Under the pieces are notes generated by a model. It saw only the letters and a list, made by a program, of their open reading frames with translations. It did no database searches and had not been told where the DNA came from. A stretch of 64,000 nucleotides of DNA from Selaginella moellendorffii (taxonomy: Eukaryota; Streptophyta; Lycopodiopsida; Selaginellales; Selaginellaceae), in contig NW_003314335.1 in NCBI RefSeq assembly GCF_000143415.4, positions 526,113 through 590,112 on the forward strand, in the 5' to 3' direction. Each line of letters opens with the position of its first letter. The first letter of the stretch is position 1. The position numbers were made by a program, and so were the translations under genes. Below are positions 1 through 11,924 of the stretch, piece after piece.

Positions 1-583
1 AACTTGAATATATATGCTCTTCAATAAAAAAATTTATCTTTTGCAAAAGGAAATGAAAAAAAGCCTACCTTTCCTTGCTTGTGTGACAAGAAAATTGAAG
101 CTATTACATTTGAAATAAACAAAAAGCTTGCCTACCTTGTGCACCCACTTCTGAGGATCTATAAATACAATTGATCAGCCTAATGAAGCTCCTTTTTTTA
201 ATTGATTTGCAACTTGTGACATGAACTTAAACTATTATATTCAACACAAATAATGAACCTCCTTGGCTCTTTTTAAACCATGACAGCCCTGCTGTGGCTA
301 AATTCCTAAAGAAGTTGAGTGCAATCAACCAATCCAATATCTATGGAGCTCCTCCCAAAAGATGGACTAAGATCTTCTTTTAGCTTTCCACTTTGATGTA
401 GCCGATGATCAAGATGCTCTAGATTCTAAAGCTCCTTGTGGGCAAGAGCTACAATGCCAATACTGTGTGTCATCTTTGGCTTGATCTCTAAGTCCAAGCC
501 TATAGAGTAGAACATGGTGCAAATTATAGTTGGCAAGAGGAGTTGGGCAAGCTTACACATGTTTTGAGTCTTTCCTGTACACT

Positions 584-1070
584 ATGTAGCCCAAGATTAT
601 GAGGAGCTTTTGTAGATTCTTTGAGATTTGTACCTTGACTAGAATAAGGAGTAATGAGGAGAAAACATGGGCGATGTCTTGGCATCTAACAACTGGCAAT
701 GCATAGCTCTATGTAAGCTCATTATGTAGCCCAAGATTGTGAGGAGCCTTTGTAGATTGTTTGGTACCTTGAGTAGGATAAGAAAATATGGATAATGTCT
801 TAGTAGTTGCTAAAGATTGTGAGGAGCTTTTATAGATTGCTTGAGATTTGTACCTTGATTACATTGTGAACTTACATGGAGCTATGCATTACCAATTGTT
901 AGATGCCAAGACATTACCCATGTTACTCTTTATCTTTGGCCCAAGATTGTGAAGAGCTTTTGTAGATTGCTTGAGATTTGTACATTAACTAGAATAAAGA
1001 GTAATGAAGAGAAAAAATGGGTAATATTTTGGTATCCAACAACTAACAATACACAACTCTATGGAAGCTT
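584..1070. repeat. Local direct and inverted repeats, AT-rich
   Basis: Diverged copies of a 90-140 bp unit follow one another. Each starts near GTAGCCCAAGATTGTGAGG and continues through TGCTTGAGATTTGTACC (about 584-724, 725-811, 812-935 and 936-1070). Part of the third copy (about 868-925) matches 664-722 in inverted orientation, giving a short stem-loop arrangement. No coding capacity was seen. The flanks (1-583) are AT-rich with nothing recognisable. Confidence 0.6.
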
Positions 1071-1545
1071 TTGAATTTGGACTTTCCGGGAGGTCATCTA
1101 ACTCAGTACTATTCAAACTAAGAAGGCTTAACTCCAAGTATCCCAAAACCCTTAACCAATTGAAAAAAGGGTTGCATTTTTATTCACAAGCTTTTTCTCT
1201 TTATATTTGAACTCAATTGACTATCTCTCAAATCATTTTCTTTAGTTGTTTAAAATTTATTATACTTTCTTGCCAAACTTGACTTGTATGTGGTATGATT
1301 TTTCTAGCTAACTAACACAGTTGTGCCTAAAACCCTTTAGATATCAAATGTAATTTCTTGAATTTAGACTTTTTGAGAAGTCACCCAACCTATTATTATT
1401 CAAATCTAAAGACGTTTAACTTTAAATATCCCAAACCTTTAACCGATTGAAAAATGATTTACACTCTTGTTCATAAACCCTTTCTCTTTATATTTGAACT
1501 CAATGGATTATTTCTCAAGTAGTTCTTTTGGTTGCTTACACTCCA
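1068..1545 (-). mobile_element. Decayed TRIM (short LTR element without genes)
   Basis: Two diverged copies of a roughly 190-bp sequence (about 1068-1257 and 1350-1545) flank a spacer of about 95 bp. Both copies contain TATCCCAAA...CTTAACC and CTCTTTATATTTGAACTCAA. Just before the second copy the spacer reads TTTAGATATCAAA, which in reverse complement is a worn form of the TTTGGTATCAAAGGG primer site. The same family is far better preserved at 32444-32993. No ORF is present, so this is a terminal-repeat retrotransposon in miniature read on the minus strand. Confidence 0.6.
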
Positions 1546-2767
1546 ACTTGAGTGTCTTTCAAACCCTAGCACTAGAAACAATTCTAATACTAGTTTTATT
1601 AGAACTATAAATATAAGATAATAATAATTATTTTATTACTACTTTTTTGAGTTTAGGATTTTTGACATTATGACATTTTATTTAGGGATCTTTATAGGCA
1701 AGCTTGAATCCAAACACCTCTATTCATAGCAGTCTTTTAGGCTCTAGTGAAAAGCTTGAATATGAATTACCACCCCATAAACCCTATCTTGCCCTACTTT
1801 TAGTTTAAAGCTTTGCTCAAATAGCTATGTTGGGCAAAAACAAAAATTTGTGGGATGTGCCTACTTCAGTTCTCACATATTAATGACCTGTAGCTTTGAT
1901 ATAAGGAGAGTAGGATCATAATTCTCTAGGAAAGCTTGCAATTACTCAATAGTTACATCATGAATTCACCTTCCAAATAGAGTGACTTGCCCCATTGCTC
2001 ACCCAAACAATCCTCTCCATTGAAAAATCCCACACTTGCTCTCAATTTCTCCATTGTGTGCTTGGATCTTGGCCTCTTGAATGTGCTGCCATTGTCAATT
2101 TGATCCAAAGCCCACACCTATATTGAAAGACATAAGTGCAAGTATAAGTAACAATCTAAGTATTGAATTCACCACAAACAGTGAATTGCAATGCCCACTA
2201 GCCATAGCCATTGTTAGAGCTTGGGGCTGCCTCCATGCAAGGCTTATACAACCCACTTGGCGATCAAGAGGCATATTGCTAGAGACAACACACTTAGCGA
2301 TTAGTCTAGCCATGTCTTTGAGAATTGTGACATTTTTGTTAGTGTGCAGCGATCAAGAGGCTTGGCTGCCAGAGACAACATACCTAGCAGCCCTGTCCTT
2401 AAGAATTGTGACACTTTTTCTTGTAGGCAACAATTAAACCCTAGCACATGATCTATCACAATTTCACCAACCAATCACAACTTAAGTTGTGCTTATCTCC
2501 CATTAGTCTTTGGATTAGGATTGATTTGATGGCAAAGAGTTTGCAATTAGCAATTATGAGTGAATAATCTTCTCAAATCCGCTATGGATGGTAGAAGATA
2601 TCTCCTTAGCATTTATATGGCTGTCAGATGCTTTCTTAGCATTTTATATTATAAATATATTTTAGCTTATTAATAAGTAACATTTAGTTATAATTATGAT
2701 TAAATATATATATAATAATAATATAAATCTAAGTTATAAATCCTAAAACTTAATAGTATGCAAAAGA
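1546..2767. other. AT-rich intergenic stretch with a small tandem duplication
   Basis: No convincing gene. About 2260-2345 and 2349-2430 are two copies of an 80-85 bp unit, both starting GCGATCAAGAGGC and both containing AGAATTGTGACA. The ORF that spans them (2081-2437) has no recognisable domain, and its open frame seems to be a by-product of the duplication. 2640-2760 is nearly pure A/T. Confidence 0.5.
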
Positions 2768-3629
2768 TTATGGTGCATTCCATATACATCTTTTTGTAAC
2801 ATTATCACAAAGGATTATGTAACCATCATTGATTACACAAAGTGCCATTATTTTCCATTTATTTTTCCAATATATGTTAATTGACCATATCACAATATTT
2901 TTATTATCATATATTACAAGGTTTCCATCTGTTTGTAATCTTAAAAAACAACCTTTTCCTTTATTATCTGTTTTAGTTTTCCAAATAATAGTTTTTCCTT
3001 TAAAGAGTAAAAGCACACAATTCAATTGCATATATAATGAGTATTGTCTATTTGGTGATATAAGAATTTGTCCAGCATATAAGTTAGAAAATGATGAAAA
3101 GTTATCTATACTTCTAATACAAGTTTGTCTCCTGTACATCAGTTTTAGCTGTATTTATAAATGTAAATGCATTTTCTGAATATATAGAATCTTCACTTTC
3201 TTCAATCTTATATAAAATACTAAAGCTTTCAAATATGTATTCAGAAATTGGAAAATTTAAAATACCATAATCATTTTCTATATATCTAGTGTATATATAT
3301 TCAAATATTTGTTTTAGATAAGAACCATAATAGGGATTTGAATATTGAGGGAATATACTACAAAGTGATTCATAATATGGTGGTGTAACAAAAGTACGCA
3401 AAGGGGTTAACACAATTTTAATTTCATGATGCACAAAGATAATTGAATTTCCAGGAATATATGGAGTTAAAGTATTAATTGATTCTATTGCAGCTCTTAT
3501 AGTTCTTAATATTAAAACTTTTGTTACTTCTAAAATACGATGATTTCCTTCTCTGTTGATTGTTATTGCAAAAAGAATTTGGGGAAGAGATATTAAGACC
3601 ATAGCTAAAAGAAATGTTTTTCTAAACAT
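2768..3629 (-). pseudogene. Secreted protein with bulb-type lectin C-terminus, frameshifted
   Basis: Two overlapping minus-strand reading frames make one gene-like unit. The first (3629-3114, 171 codons) begins with a typical signal peptide, MFRKTFLLAMVLISLPQ, followed by about 145 residues I do not recognise. The second (3139-2768) is a bulb-type (mannose-binding, GNA-like) lectin domain. It has YAGQILISPNRQYSLYMQ, then LQTDGNLVIYD, which matches the family carbohydrate-site pattern QxDxNxVxY, and ends near CIWNAP. The two frames meet at 3114-3139 and are offset by one base, with no clear splice pair in the overlap. A frameshift in a secreted lectin gene is therefore more likely than an intron. 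Lectins of this type bind mannose-rich glycans outside the cell and often act in defence. The AT-rich base composition differs strongly from the rest of the window. Confidence 0.55.
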
Positions 3630-6615
3630 TTTTTAACAATATAAAAGATATCTTTTAGAAAAGTTCTGCTCTTAATGCCTAATTTCAATTTTCTTATAAT
3701 ATCTATGATATTACATAGAAATTTATGGTATTCAATTTTAAATTATGTCCTTCCAAAATGTATGACCTATTCTTCCAAAAATTTATATATTTTATGTCCT
3801 TTTATATGTGCTTCCAAAAATACATAAGAATTAAAGATTTTTAAAATTCATTTTAACCTATCCTTTAATGGTTACAATTTTTATATTTTAGGTCCAGATC
3901 ATCTAGCATAGGTGGCTCTTGTGCTCACAAATAGATTTTTTTTTTCTTGGTTCAGTTTTTTGTTATGGTTTGCAACTATGTGGTGGATTATGGTCTACTG
4001 TGATCTTCACTTTTTTCAGTGGAATTATTTGGTGCTGCATATGCTAGAGTCCAGTAAAAGATTGGATTTATAACTATGATGAAAAGCACATTCTTTTGAG
4101 CTGAATATTCCTTTTTAAACCAAAAGCATTAGATTATGCATTTTTTAAAAAAATATTCTATAAAACATGAAAGCTTCTTAAAGAGGACGAGGGAATAGAC
4201 TAAATAATTTATATTTTTATACTAGAAGATAGGGACTATTAAAACTTAAACCTTTCAAATGAGATCTTGAATTTTGAAAACCACAAACATGCACATTAAG
4301 GTGATGACTTTCACATCTAGGAGCCCATCAAATACTTTAACCTTTGAGATAGTAATGAAGTGAACTATAAGGTCTTTGCTGAAATGACTTTAGGAGTTAA
4401 AAAAGCTATGACTTTTTTTGCAACCAATGTAAACAAGTTGGTTTCTAATGTATTGACACTAAGTATGGACAAACCTTGCAACATAAATCTTAAATTCGGT
4501 CACAAGTTGCTTAAAGGTAGCTATTATCAACTATTTCATTGACTAGAAAAATTTCTAACCATATACCATAGTGCTAAGAACTTGCATTCATCAGCATTAG
4601 TGAAGGAGCTAAAATTTTGGTTAACAATCACATGGAGGGATGTTTTGTGGCACATTATAATCTGAGCTTAGTGACAAAAAAAAAAAGAAAAAACTCTATC
4701 ACAACTTTGATATGAAGTTAATGGTTTTCTTATGTATTGTCAATAACAATAAAGTGACCATCTTGGTGGATTATACATTTGTCATCTCCTTATAAGAGGT
4801 CTCTTATTCTTGGCCTTTGCAAATGATTTTTGCTAATTAGAAATCTTTTACTTATTTATTATGTATAACATATGTATATTTGCAACTTGGGGAGTATAAA
4901 CACAACTTTTCATTGCATGTGATGCCCAACCAAGTTTATGATATCATTTTGGTGTGAATTAGTTGTGGGGTATTGAGAATTTCCACATCCTCACTTTATC
5001 TATATCGATTGTGCTTTGTTAGATTTGATGGTTATGATTGAAGATCTTCCACTTTTGGCATATAAACCTTTTATTACAGAGTGTGATATGATGCTGAGAA
5101 GCTTTTAGCAAAGTTATTTGGTCTTATTAATTAGACCAAAGTCATTATACACACTCACAATAATATTCTTACTGAAGATGCATGTCCTATCAATATATTT
5201 AACAAGTAATATCTTTAAGTTTTTAAGTGTGTGGTTGCTTAAAGTTTGAGATATACCTATCCTTGCAATACTTTAGCACATTCAATGTAAAATAACTACT
5301 TGGTTTTTTTTATGCTAATTGAAATATGATAAAGTATATGAAACACAACCAAAGGTAATGGATAATGCAAAAAAAACTTTTTATGAAATATATTGAACTC
5401 ACTACTATATTTTATACCTTTGAATTTTACTATATTTAAAATATGGACATATCTAGATTTTTACCATGAGTTTTTGCTATAGTAGTATCAAAGTTTGAAG
5501 GTATGAGAGCATATTATACTTTCTGAAGCAAATGAATAAGTTCAAGATTTTTAAACACTTTGCAAAAATTCTTAGTAAAACTTCTCATACAAAATATGTG
5601 ATACATATTATTTTACATTTATTGAACACTTTTTATCATGTTTTTTTCCGATTAAAAAAGTGTAAAGTGTTCCATTTGGATTCTATGTTCCAGTCAATAT
5701 TATCAAATACTTAAGGAGCCAAATTCAATTATTATTGCTTCTAGCATTAGTCATGCCAAATGCTAAAAGGAATAATAAGCCTTCAACATTTATACCAATT
5801 GCTATAATCATTTATATAAGTTGCTATAATTATACATGTAAGATATCTTGACTTGAATCTATCCCATCAAGACTGATTAAAGGACTATCATACACAAAAT
5901 TGATGAAACAAACACTATATAAGAGAAATAACCTTTTAAAAGTAAAATTTTCATCATCTTTACTATTTAAATTGCTTATAACAAACAAATTTCCATGAAA
6001 GAGCTTCAAATACACTATATGATGATAGTTTTCTCCTTTCCTCTCCAAACCTTTTAATAAGATTTAGACTTTCAATATATTTCAAAAATCATAATTTTTT
6101 ACAGCCACGTTTGGTTCATCACTTACTTCTACTTTAAATCTAATTCATTGATGCTTTTTTGTTTCCCATATGCATAAATGTTTTAACTTTGTGAAGAAAG
6201 AGGAGTATGGAGTCTTCATGAACAACTTTGTCTTTTACATCAAATTATGTATTTTTTCCTCTCTCATCAAATCACAATCAACTCAAAATGCTTAACAATA
6301 TCTAAATTTTTTACTATTGTTTTTAGCTTGTACTTTGCCCCTAAAACAAGCTGCAAACTCTTCATGGGCACCCCTAGATTAAAATGGAATATTCATTTGA
6401 AACTTCAAAGTCTCCAACTTACCCCATCCAACAGCATCCAGATCCAGCGGTGAAGTTTGGCAATTGTTCCTTACAGTAGTAGATTTTACTAAAATGGTGA
6501 AATCCTTTGTAACTTCTCACACAATGACATCATGCTCTTTGGCAACAATCTCTCACTCCAAGGCTTGGAGCTTCTTAGCACTAAACTCCTTAGATCAAGA
6601 TCAAGCTGTACAGGA
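3630..6615. other. AT-rich intergenic DNA, nothing recognised
   Basis: About 3 kb of AT-rich sequence. The longest ORFs (60-72 codons at 4360, 5532, 5830 and 6247) have no domain, biased composition and no plausible splice context. I see no RNA gene. The last 100 bases contain the expected 3' flank of the minus-strand POP4 gene. Confidence 0.5.
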
Positions 6616-7842
6616 CTAGAGCTCAACGGTTACATTCTTCTTGGCACTGCACTCGATTGATTGCCCTGATCGGGCTGACAGATTGTTCCCAAAGAGCGTG
6701 ATTTTCATCACATCAAAGTGCAACACAAATATAGAACCTCTTTTCGGAACCACTGACAAAACCAAAAAAAAAAGTGAGGACGCTCCAAACAGAAAAGGAA
6801 ACCAAACCTTTGAGCTTGTTATCCAAAGTGATAATGCTGAAAGTGTTCTCGGTTTCTCTTATCATAAGTCCCTTGGAACCGGAAAAGCTACAGCTTTTCG
6901 AAGCCAAAACTGCAGCAAATAGATAAATGGCTCCATAGAGAAAAAAGCAAGAAAACTTTCTACCTTCCATTGGAGCTCCATGTAATTCCGCCGTCAAAAT
7001 CCTTGATTGCATCATACGCTGGCTGAAGGAAAAAAACGGATACTTAGTACCGCGCAAGAAGAATAACGCATGCATACCTGCAGCCCTTAATCAAGCCCTC
7101 CATGTATTCTTTCCACATTTCATGAAGAGGTGCGTAAAGTCCATGCCTGTGCCAAGTTGATCAGAACAACCACCGAAAAGAAAAAAAACTTATAAGCCAA
7201 CCTTACTTTAAATACTTGGAGCTCAAGACATATGACTCCATCCTTCGGTGTTTCCTGAGAGACCATCGCTGCATGGAACGCTTGCTGCGGAGCTGAGCTC
7301 TTGCACGAGCTTTGTCACTCTGCATCTTCCGCGTTGTAGGATTGTCAAGTTGCACCATCTGGTTTTGCTTGTTCTCGAATTCTTTCGAAGCCTTGGAACT
7401 TTTACCCCATAAATTCTCTAAGAGATGAGCCACTACGTGCTTCCCATCCGAATTTGTGAGCTGGGGCGAAGAAAAAAACGTTAAGAGCCATCGGAAGAAA
7501 AGGCACATTGCAGTCTACCTTCAAGTTAGATGCTACTTCTCCATGAAAAAAGGACTCCGGCAGTGGGATATACATCGGATCGTCTGCTGCAATCGAAATT
7601 CACGTAAGTAAACGCCGCAGAGCAAGAAAGATAGAAAAGATTGACTTACGCAAGCTATATGGCGCAGATAATCCCCTTCCCGAAGCCTGCGATTGAGACG
7701 CCGGAGTCTTCGGCGACGCTGCAATCCCATTTTTTGCGATCGATGGAAAATGAGGGGTGAAAGGAGACCATCCATGACTTTGCCGCCGATCTAGCGCCTC
7801 CAATCGGACCTTCTTCAGCTCCGAGGGCGTCGCATTCGCCAT
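6616..7842 (-). CDS. POP4: Ribonuclease P/MRP subunit p29 (POP4)
   Basis: Complete seven-exon gene for the Rpp29/Pop4 subunit of nuclear RNase P and RNase MRP, which trim tRNA 5' leaders and process pre-rRNA. Exons on the minus strand: 7842-7650, 7586-7519, 7460-7207, 7146-7078, 7022-6964, 6909-6808 and 6752-6616. They sum to 882 nt (293 residues), and every junction keeps frame with GT...AG introns of only 54-63 bp. The basic middle exon (RMESYVLSSKYLKHGLYAP) leads into LHEMWKEYMEGL. The conserved Sm-like UPF0086 core then follows: RILTAELHGAPM, GLMIRETENTFSIITLDNK, VVPKRGSIFVLHF and LFGNNLSARSGQ, ending at a TAG. This order matches human and plant POP4. The start is the first ATG of the first exon. 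The gene looks intact. The 5' end faces the UPF0114 gene about 0.7 kb away. Confidence 0.93.
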
Positions 7843-8254
7843 GAGAATCGGAAAACCCTAACCCCAAGGATACCGAATATCCTTTACCCTTGGAAAAGCA
7901 TATTCCATTTTACACAAACTTAGACACCACTTCACGTGATACTTGACAAACATCTCCCTAGCCTCTTATCCTATCCGGATCTTTGGGAAGCTAGATGTTG
8001 AAGATAGAGAACCCTTTGTTATGGGTGTTGTCCCTCAACAAAGGTATGCCTTTCAACAAGAGCATAAAGATCACATAGAAACAACAAGATTTTTTAAGTG
8101 ACTTTGAGGCTATAGCTAGTGCCACCTTGTCCACTTGAGGTGACAGTCCTGACCAAATTTAAATAGTTTAGAAGGAAAATTTAAAGAAATATAAGGAACT
8201 TCAGAGCTTTGGATGGTGGGCAGAAGTGGTGATTGTGGGGTTTCCGGTTTGCAG

Positions 8255-8312
8255 CTGCCTTTGGATTGAACCACTGCCTAGGGCAATGCAAGCTGAAGAT
8301 TTCTTATGTCAA
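8255..8312 (+). pseudogene. Stray duplicate of exon 2 of the 9646-9989 gene
   Basis: CTGCCTTTGGATTGAACC (in frame for CLWIEPLP) follows an intact splice acceptor, GGTTTGCAG. It nearly repeats the start of the exon at 9839 over about 45 bp and then diverges. It has no matching first exon here, so it looks like a partial tandem duplicate left on the other side of the UPF0114 gene. Confidence 0.6.
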
Positions 8313-8532
8313 AAAAAATTAATGTATGTTTTGTGAGTGCATGGATATTAGTATACGGCATCGTAGCCGTACACTTGGCCCTCACAGTTTGATATTTATA
8401 CTTTTACAGCTATTGATTTTTATTTGAGTAAAATGCAATAAATTAAATTGTCATTACTTTTAGTTTTATTTATTATTGCTTATAAACGATTTCTTATAAA
8501 TTTATTGCATTTAAGCCGTGGATATTTCACAG

Positions 8533-9517
8533 GTCGGCAGCCAAAAGATTGGCTGCCAGCAGTCTCTGGAGCCAGCGGCCGCCGATCAAGAGGATTTCCG
8601 TGAGGCCGGCGCGATCGGTCATCACGAGAATGGGCTTGTATCGATCGATCCGGCTGCTGCTGTCGCCGCGGCTCAGATTGTGAAGCATTGCGACCGAAGC
8701 AAGCACCTGGAGGAATGCATCGAAAGGGTAAGAAAGATATTTAGGAACTCTAGTTTTCATTGATAGTTTTGTTTATCTCTCTTTTGGAATTCCTTTCAGG
8801 CAATTTTAGATTCACACTGTTCGGAGTGATCGGTTCTTTAGCAGGCTCATTGCTGTGTTTTGTCAAGGTAAATCATATCTTTTATTGGGAATTTTTTCTT
8901 AGTTTTGGTTCCTATGCTCAAAACTTTTGCTTGGTTTTGCTTTATGACAGGGTTCTTTGTTCGTGTTGAGGTCGTTTATAGAGTATTTCAATGCAATCTG
9001 GCAAGGAGTTGACACCGAAGTTATACTTTTGCTGGTGGAAGCTGTAGGTACGATGGAGATCTAAAATCTAGATTGAGATCAAACAGTGCTCAACTTAATT
9101 TGATCTTTGCAGATGGGGACTGTGATGCTCATCTTTGGGATGGGCTTGTACGAGTTTTTTGTGAGCACGCTCGACATTCCAGAAGAGAACCTCCCGGCTG
9201 GAGTCCCCAGAACTACTGTTTGCGGCTCCAACTTGTTTGGGCTTTTCAGGCTCCAGGTGACTTTGCTCAAAACCCCTCGTTTCGAGAGTTTGTGAATCAT
9301 ATCTTTCATTCAGGAGTGCCCGAAGTGGCTGGAAATTCGATCCCTGGACGAGCTCAAGACGAAACTGGGACATGTTATCATCATGATCCTTCTGGTTGGC
9401 ATGTTTGACAAGAGCAAGAAGATCATCATCCACACAGGCTTGGATCTCGTGTGTCTCTCGGCCTCCATTCTTTTCTCCTCGGGCTGCCTCTTCCTCCTCT
9501 CTAAATTGCACAAGTAA
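8533..9517 (+). CDS. UPF0114 (YqhA-like) membrane protein
   Basis: Plant homologue of the UPF0114 family, small multi-pass membrane proteins of unknown function that in plants usually carry an N-terminal plastid-targeting extension. Visible exons: about 8533-8727 (EECIER), 8800-8867 (FTLFGVIGSLAGSLLCF), 8951-about 9047 (VILLLVEA), 9113-9256 (GTVMLIFGMGLYEFF) and 9314-9517 (KTKLGHVIIMILLVGMFDKS, then LDLVCLSASILF, ending in TAA). These hydrophobic segments follow the family order over its whole core. Introns are 57-83 bp. Two junctions do not phase cleanly. Exon 1 to exon 2 is out of frame with the obvious GT/AG sites. Exon 3 joins exon 4 in frame only if the donor is the GT at 9044, and this drops a few residues usually found between VEA and GTVML. 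The true N-terminus and transit peptide are not defined. The gene could carry a recent lesion or a micro-exon I cannot see. Confidence 0.8.
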
Positions 9518-9645
9518 TAGGACTACGATCTGTAAAGTCCATACACTAGAAAACCATTGCTTATCACCACAAACGTTGGTTAAATATAACCTAGAATATG
9601 CACTTTCTATTTGACCTAATTGCTAGTTTTGAATTTAGGGCTGGG

Positions 9646-9989
9646 ATGGAGCTCCTAGGATTGCTCCGGCGGGATGGCGGCGTGCGCCTAGCGGTTGATT
9701 CGGGGCATTCTTCGCAGCTTTGGATGCTCATCCCCGATCTTCTGGCGCAGGAGGTTGAGCTTCTGGACAGCATCCAGGCTCACAAGTAGGGTTTTGTGTT
9801 TTCTGGATTTGTGGGTGAATTTTTTGTCATGGTTGCAGCTGCCTGTGGATTGAACCACTGCCTAGTGCGATGCAAGCTGATGTGTTGACCTTTGTTTACC
9901 TGCGATCCTATCACTTTCGGCCCAACGATTTGTTGCTGCTTTCTAAGCGTCTGCTGGAGTTCTGTGAGAACTTGGATTTTTGGGTGTGA
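9646..9989 (+). CDS. Unrecognised two-exon protein, possibly truncated
   Basis: Exon 1 (9646-9785) begins at an ATG and encodes MELLGLLRRDGGVRLAVD, then QLWMLIPDLLAQEVELLDS. A 53-bp GT-AG intron leads into exon 2 (9839-9989), which reads on in frame through NCLWIEPLPSAMQADVLTF and LLLLSKRLLEFCENLDFWV to a TGA. The helical leucine-rich sequence is not low-complexity and the splice sites are good, so it appears to be a real protein. I do not recognise the family. After the TGA the same frame continues with protein-like sequence (AAQTLLENSLEFNEF), and a further exon-like stretch lies at 10092. The gene may once have been longer and now be broken. A duplicate of the exon 2 start lies at 8255. Confidence 0.5.
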
Positions 9990-10228
9990 GCAGCACAGAC
10001 TCTTCTCGAAAACTCTTTAGAATTCAATGAATTCTAAAGGTGAGCTAGCAATCATTCCTTGAGCTTCTAGGTCTGCCTTTTCCTTTTTAAGACTTTGATG
10101 AGATTCCGGACTTTCTAAAGAAGCATATGGAACCTGAAAGCCATGAAGCAATGCTCAAAGAAGGCCCACAACAAGAATTCAATCCAGAAGATGAGGAGGA
10201 CTACTGGAACTTAAAAGCTATCAGATGA
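9990..10228 (+). pseudogene. Possible downstream exons of the same broken gene
   Basis: 9990-10034 stays open after a TGA and ends at a donor-like AAAG|GTGAGC. After an acceptor-like TTTTTAAG, 10092-10228 encodes an acidic stretch (DFDEIPDFLKKHMEPESHEA, then EFNPEDEEDYWNLKAI) before a stop. The phases do not join without a frameshift. The composition is protein-like and unlike the surrounding repeats, but I cannot name it. Confidence 0.35.
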
Positions 10229-10499
10229 TACCACTCCTGATCATGACTTGGAAAAGCAAGTCAGATGCATAGTGGCAAAAGAATCAGAAAGAGCTACTCG
10301 GGGCGGAAGCAGCTGCTTGCTCCTCCTACTTGATTGAAGGCAGTGCACTTTGAAATGTAACTGAAGTCATGGGATCAAATTTAAATCCAGGACAACTTTT
10401 CAAAATCAGGTTTGCCTTTTTTTGTAAAATAAACTAAAATCAAAAGAAAGGAAAGAAATCAAATTAAAACCAAAAGAAAGCTAATTTTCATTCTTTATA

Positions 10500-11919
10500 G
10501 CAATGGTTGTACACATGCATGTGTATGGGATGAGGTGAATCTAGTTGTGCATGTAGGTGATATCAAGTTTGAGTTGCAATCATTGCAGGTGGCACTAAGT
10601 CAAGTTTTTTACTTCATCCTTGGTATAGATTGATTGTAGCACAATCATGTTAAGAGTGACTTTGAAGTTTTTCCCTCTTGTTTCATCCTTCTTAATATTT
10701 CTTTCATTCCTTTCATTTTTATACCTTTTCGTCTTTTTACCTCTACCTCTACTTCCATCACTTTTATCTCCCCTTTACTTCTTTTTAAGTTTTTGTTTTG
10801 TTCCTCTTTTTTTTTTTTTGATCCCTCCAATGATCTTTGTGTTGCAATAGTTGACCAATTCATGAATGAGTATGCCTATCTCTTTGAATTTGACCTATCA
10901 TCTAGGGTTAAAATTGCAACACATCATTCTATTCCAATTAGGGATGCTCGTCTAATCAAAATTCTTGTTTATCGTCGGTCACCCAAAGATATCAAAATTT
11001 TACATACCAACGTCAAGGAGATGTTAGAAAAGGGAGTTATTCAGAAGTTGTTAAATCCCTTGGGTGTGTGAACCTCATCTTATGACAAAGTCTAATAGGA
11101 GTATTCATTTCTGTATCGACTAAACCATTGGGAAACCTAGCTCACTGAGAAAAGTTGAGCTCATCTTCTAGTGTTGAATATCGTTTGTTAAACAAAGTGA
11201 TGATCTCGGATGTGTACCCTTTTCCTCACACTATTGATCTCTTGGATTATCTGTGGAAAAATTGTTAGTTCACAAAGTTAGATTTTACTTTTAGGTATTA
11301 ACAAGTACCAATAGCCAAAGAAGATATTCCTAAGACTATTTTTCGTACACTATTTGGTTTGAATAAATTCTTGGTGATGTCATTTAGTTTGAATAATGCT
11401 CTAGCAACTTTCTAGCAAATGATAGACAAGGTTTTTTGCGATATGCCAGAAGTGACTACTAACTTTATTGATGATGTTTTAATCCACTCGGATGGGATAT
11501 GGGAGGAAAAAATCCATGATGTTCGTAAGGTGTTGGATTGGCTATGGGAAGTTGGTTTAAAGGTAAAGCAGTTGAAGTGCATTTGTAAGTTGATTCTGAC
11601 AAATTTATAGCTATTCTAAAGTTCCCTACTCCGAAGTGTGTGAATGATGTGCAACGCTTCTTGGGCAAGGTGTAGTATCTCGGTCATTTTGTTGATTATT
11701 TTTTTTGATTGCTTTGCACCATTGTGAGCATTACTGAATTCATCAATGCCATTTTTCATTTGGTTTGTAGACTGTGAGTGGGTGTTTACGGATCTCAAAG
11801 AGCTATTGACGACTCTTTCAATTTTGGCATATTCTGACTACACTTGACCTTTCATTTTGCACGTAAATGCTTCTAATATCAGTCTTAGAGGTGTGTTAAT
11901 GCAAGAGAGCCCAAGTGTG
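10500..11919 (+). mobile_element. Family C Ty3/gypsy element, 5' part (protease-RT)
   Basis: Decayed pol sequence. 10550-10640 reads like the end of an aspartic protease (FELQSLQVALSQVFYFILGID). After a pyrimidine-rich tract (10670-10830), 10860-11071 is the start of reverse transcriptase (IPIRDARLIKILVYRRSPKD, then EMLEKGVIQKL). 11419-11610 holds the RT catalytic region in worn form: FIDDVLIHSD in place of the usual YLDDILIYS. 11810-11919 begins the RNase H region. Stops and frameshifts are frequent, so it is dead. It is cut at 11919/11920 by family B and continues at 36520. No 5' LTR was recognised. Confidence 0.75.
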
Positions 11920-11924
11920 CCTGG
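11920..11924. repeat. Target-site duplication of family B (CCTGG), left
   Basis: CCTGG lies directly before the LTR start TGTAAGG and recurs directly after the 3' LTR end at 36515-36519. This is the 5-bp duplication expected for an LTR-retrotransposon insertion. Confidence 0.85.

Noticed and set aside
10670-10830. Pyrimidine-rich ORFs (67-72 codons)
   Set aside because: Low-complexity CTTTT/CCTCT tract inside the decayed family C pol. Not a gene.
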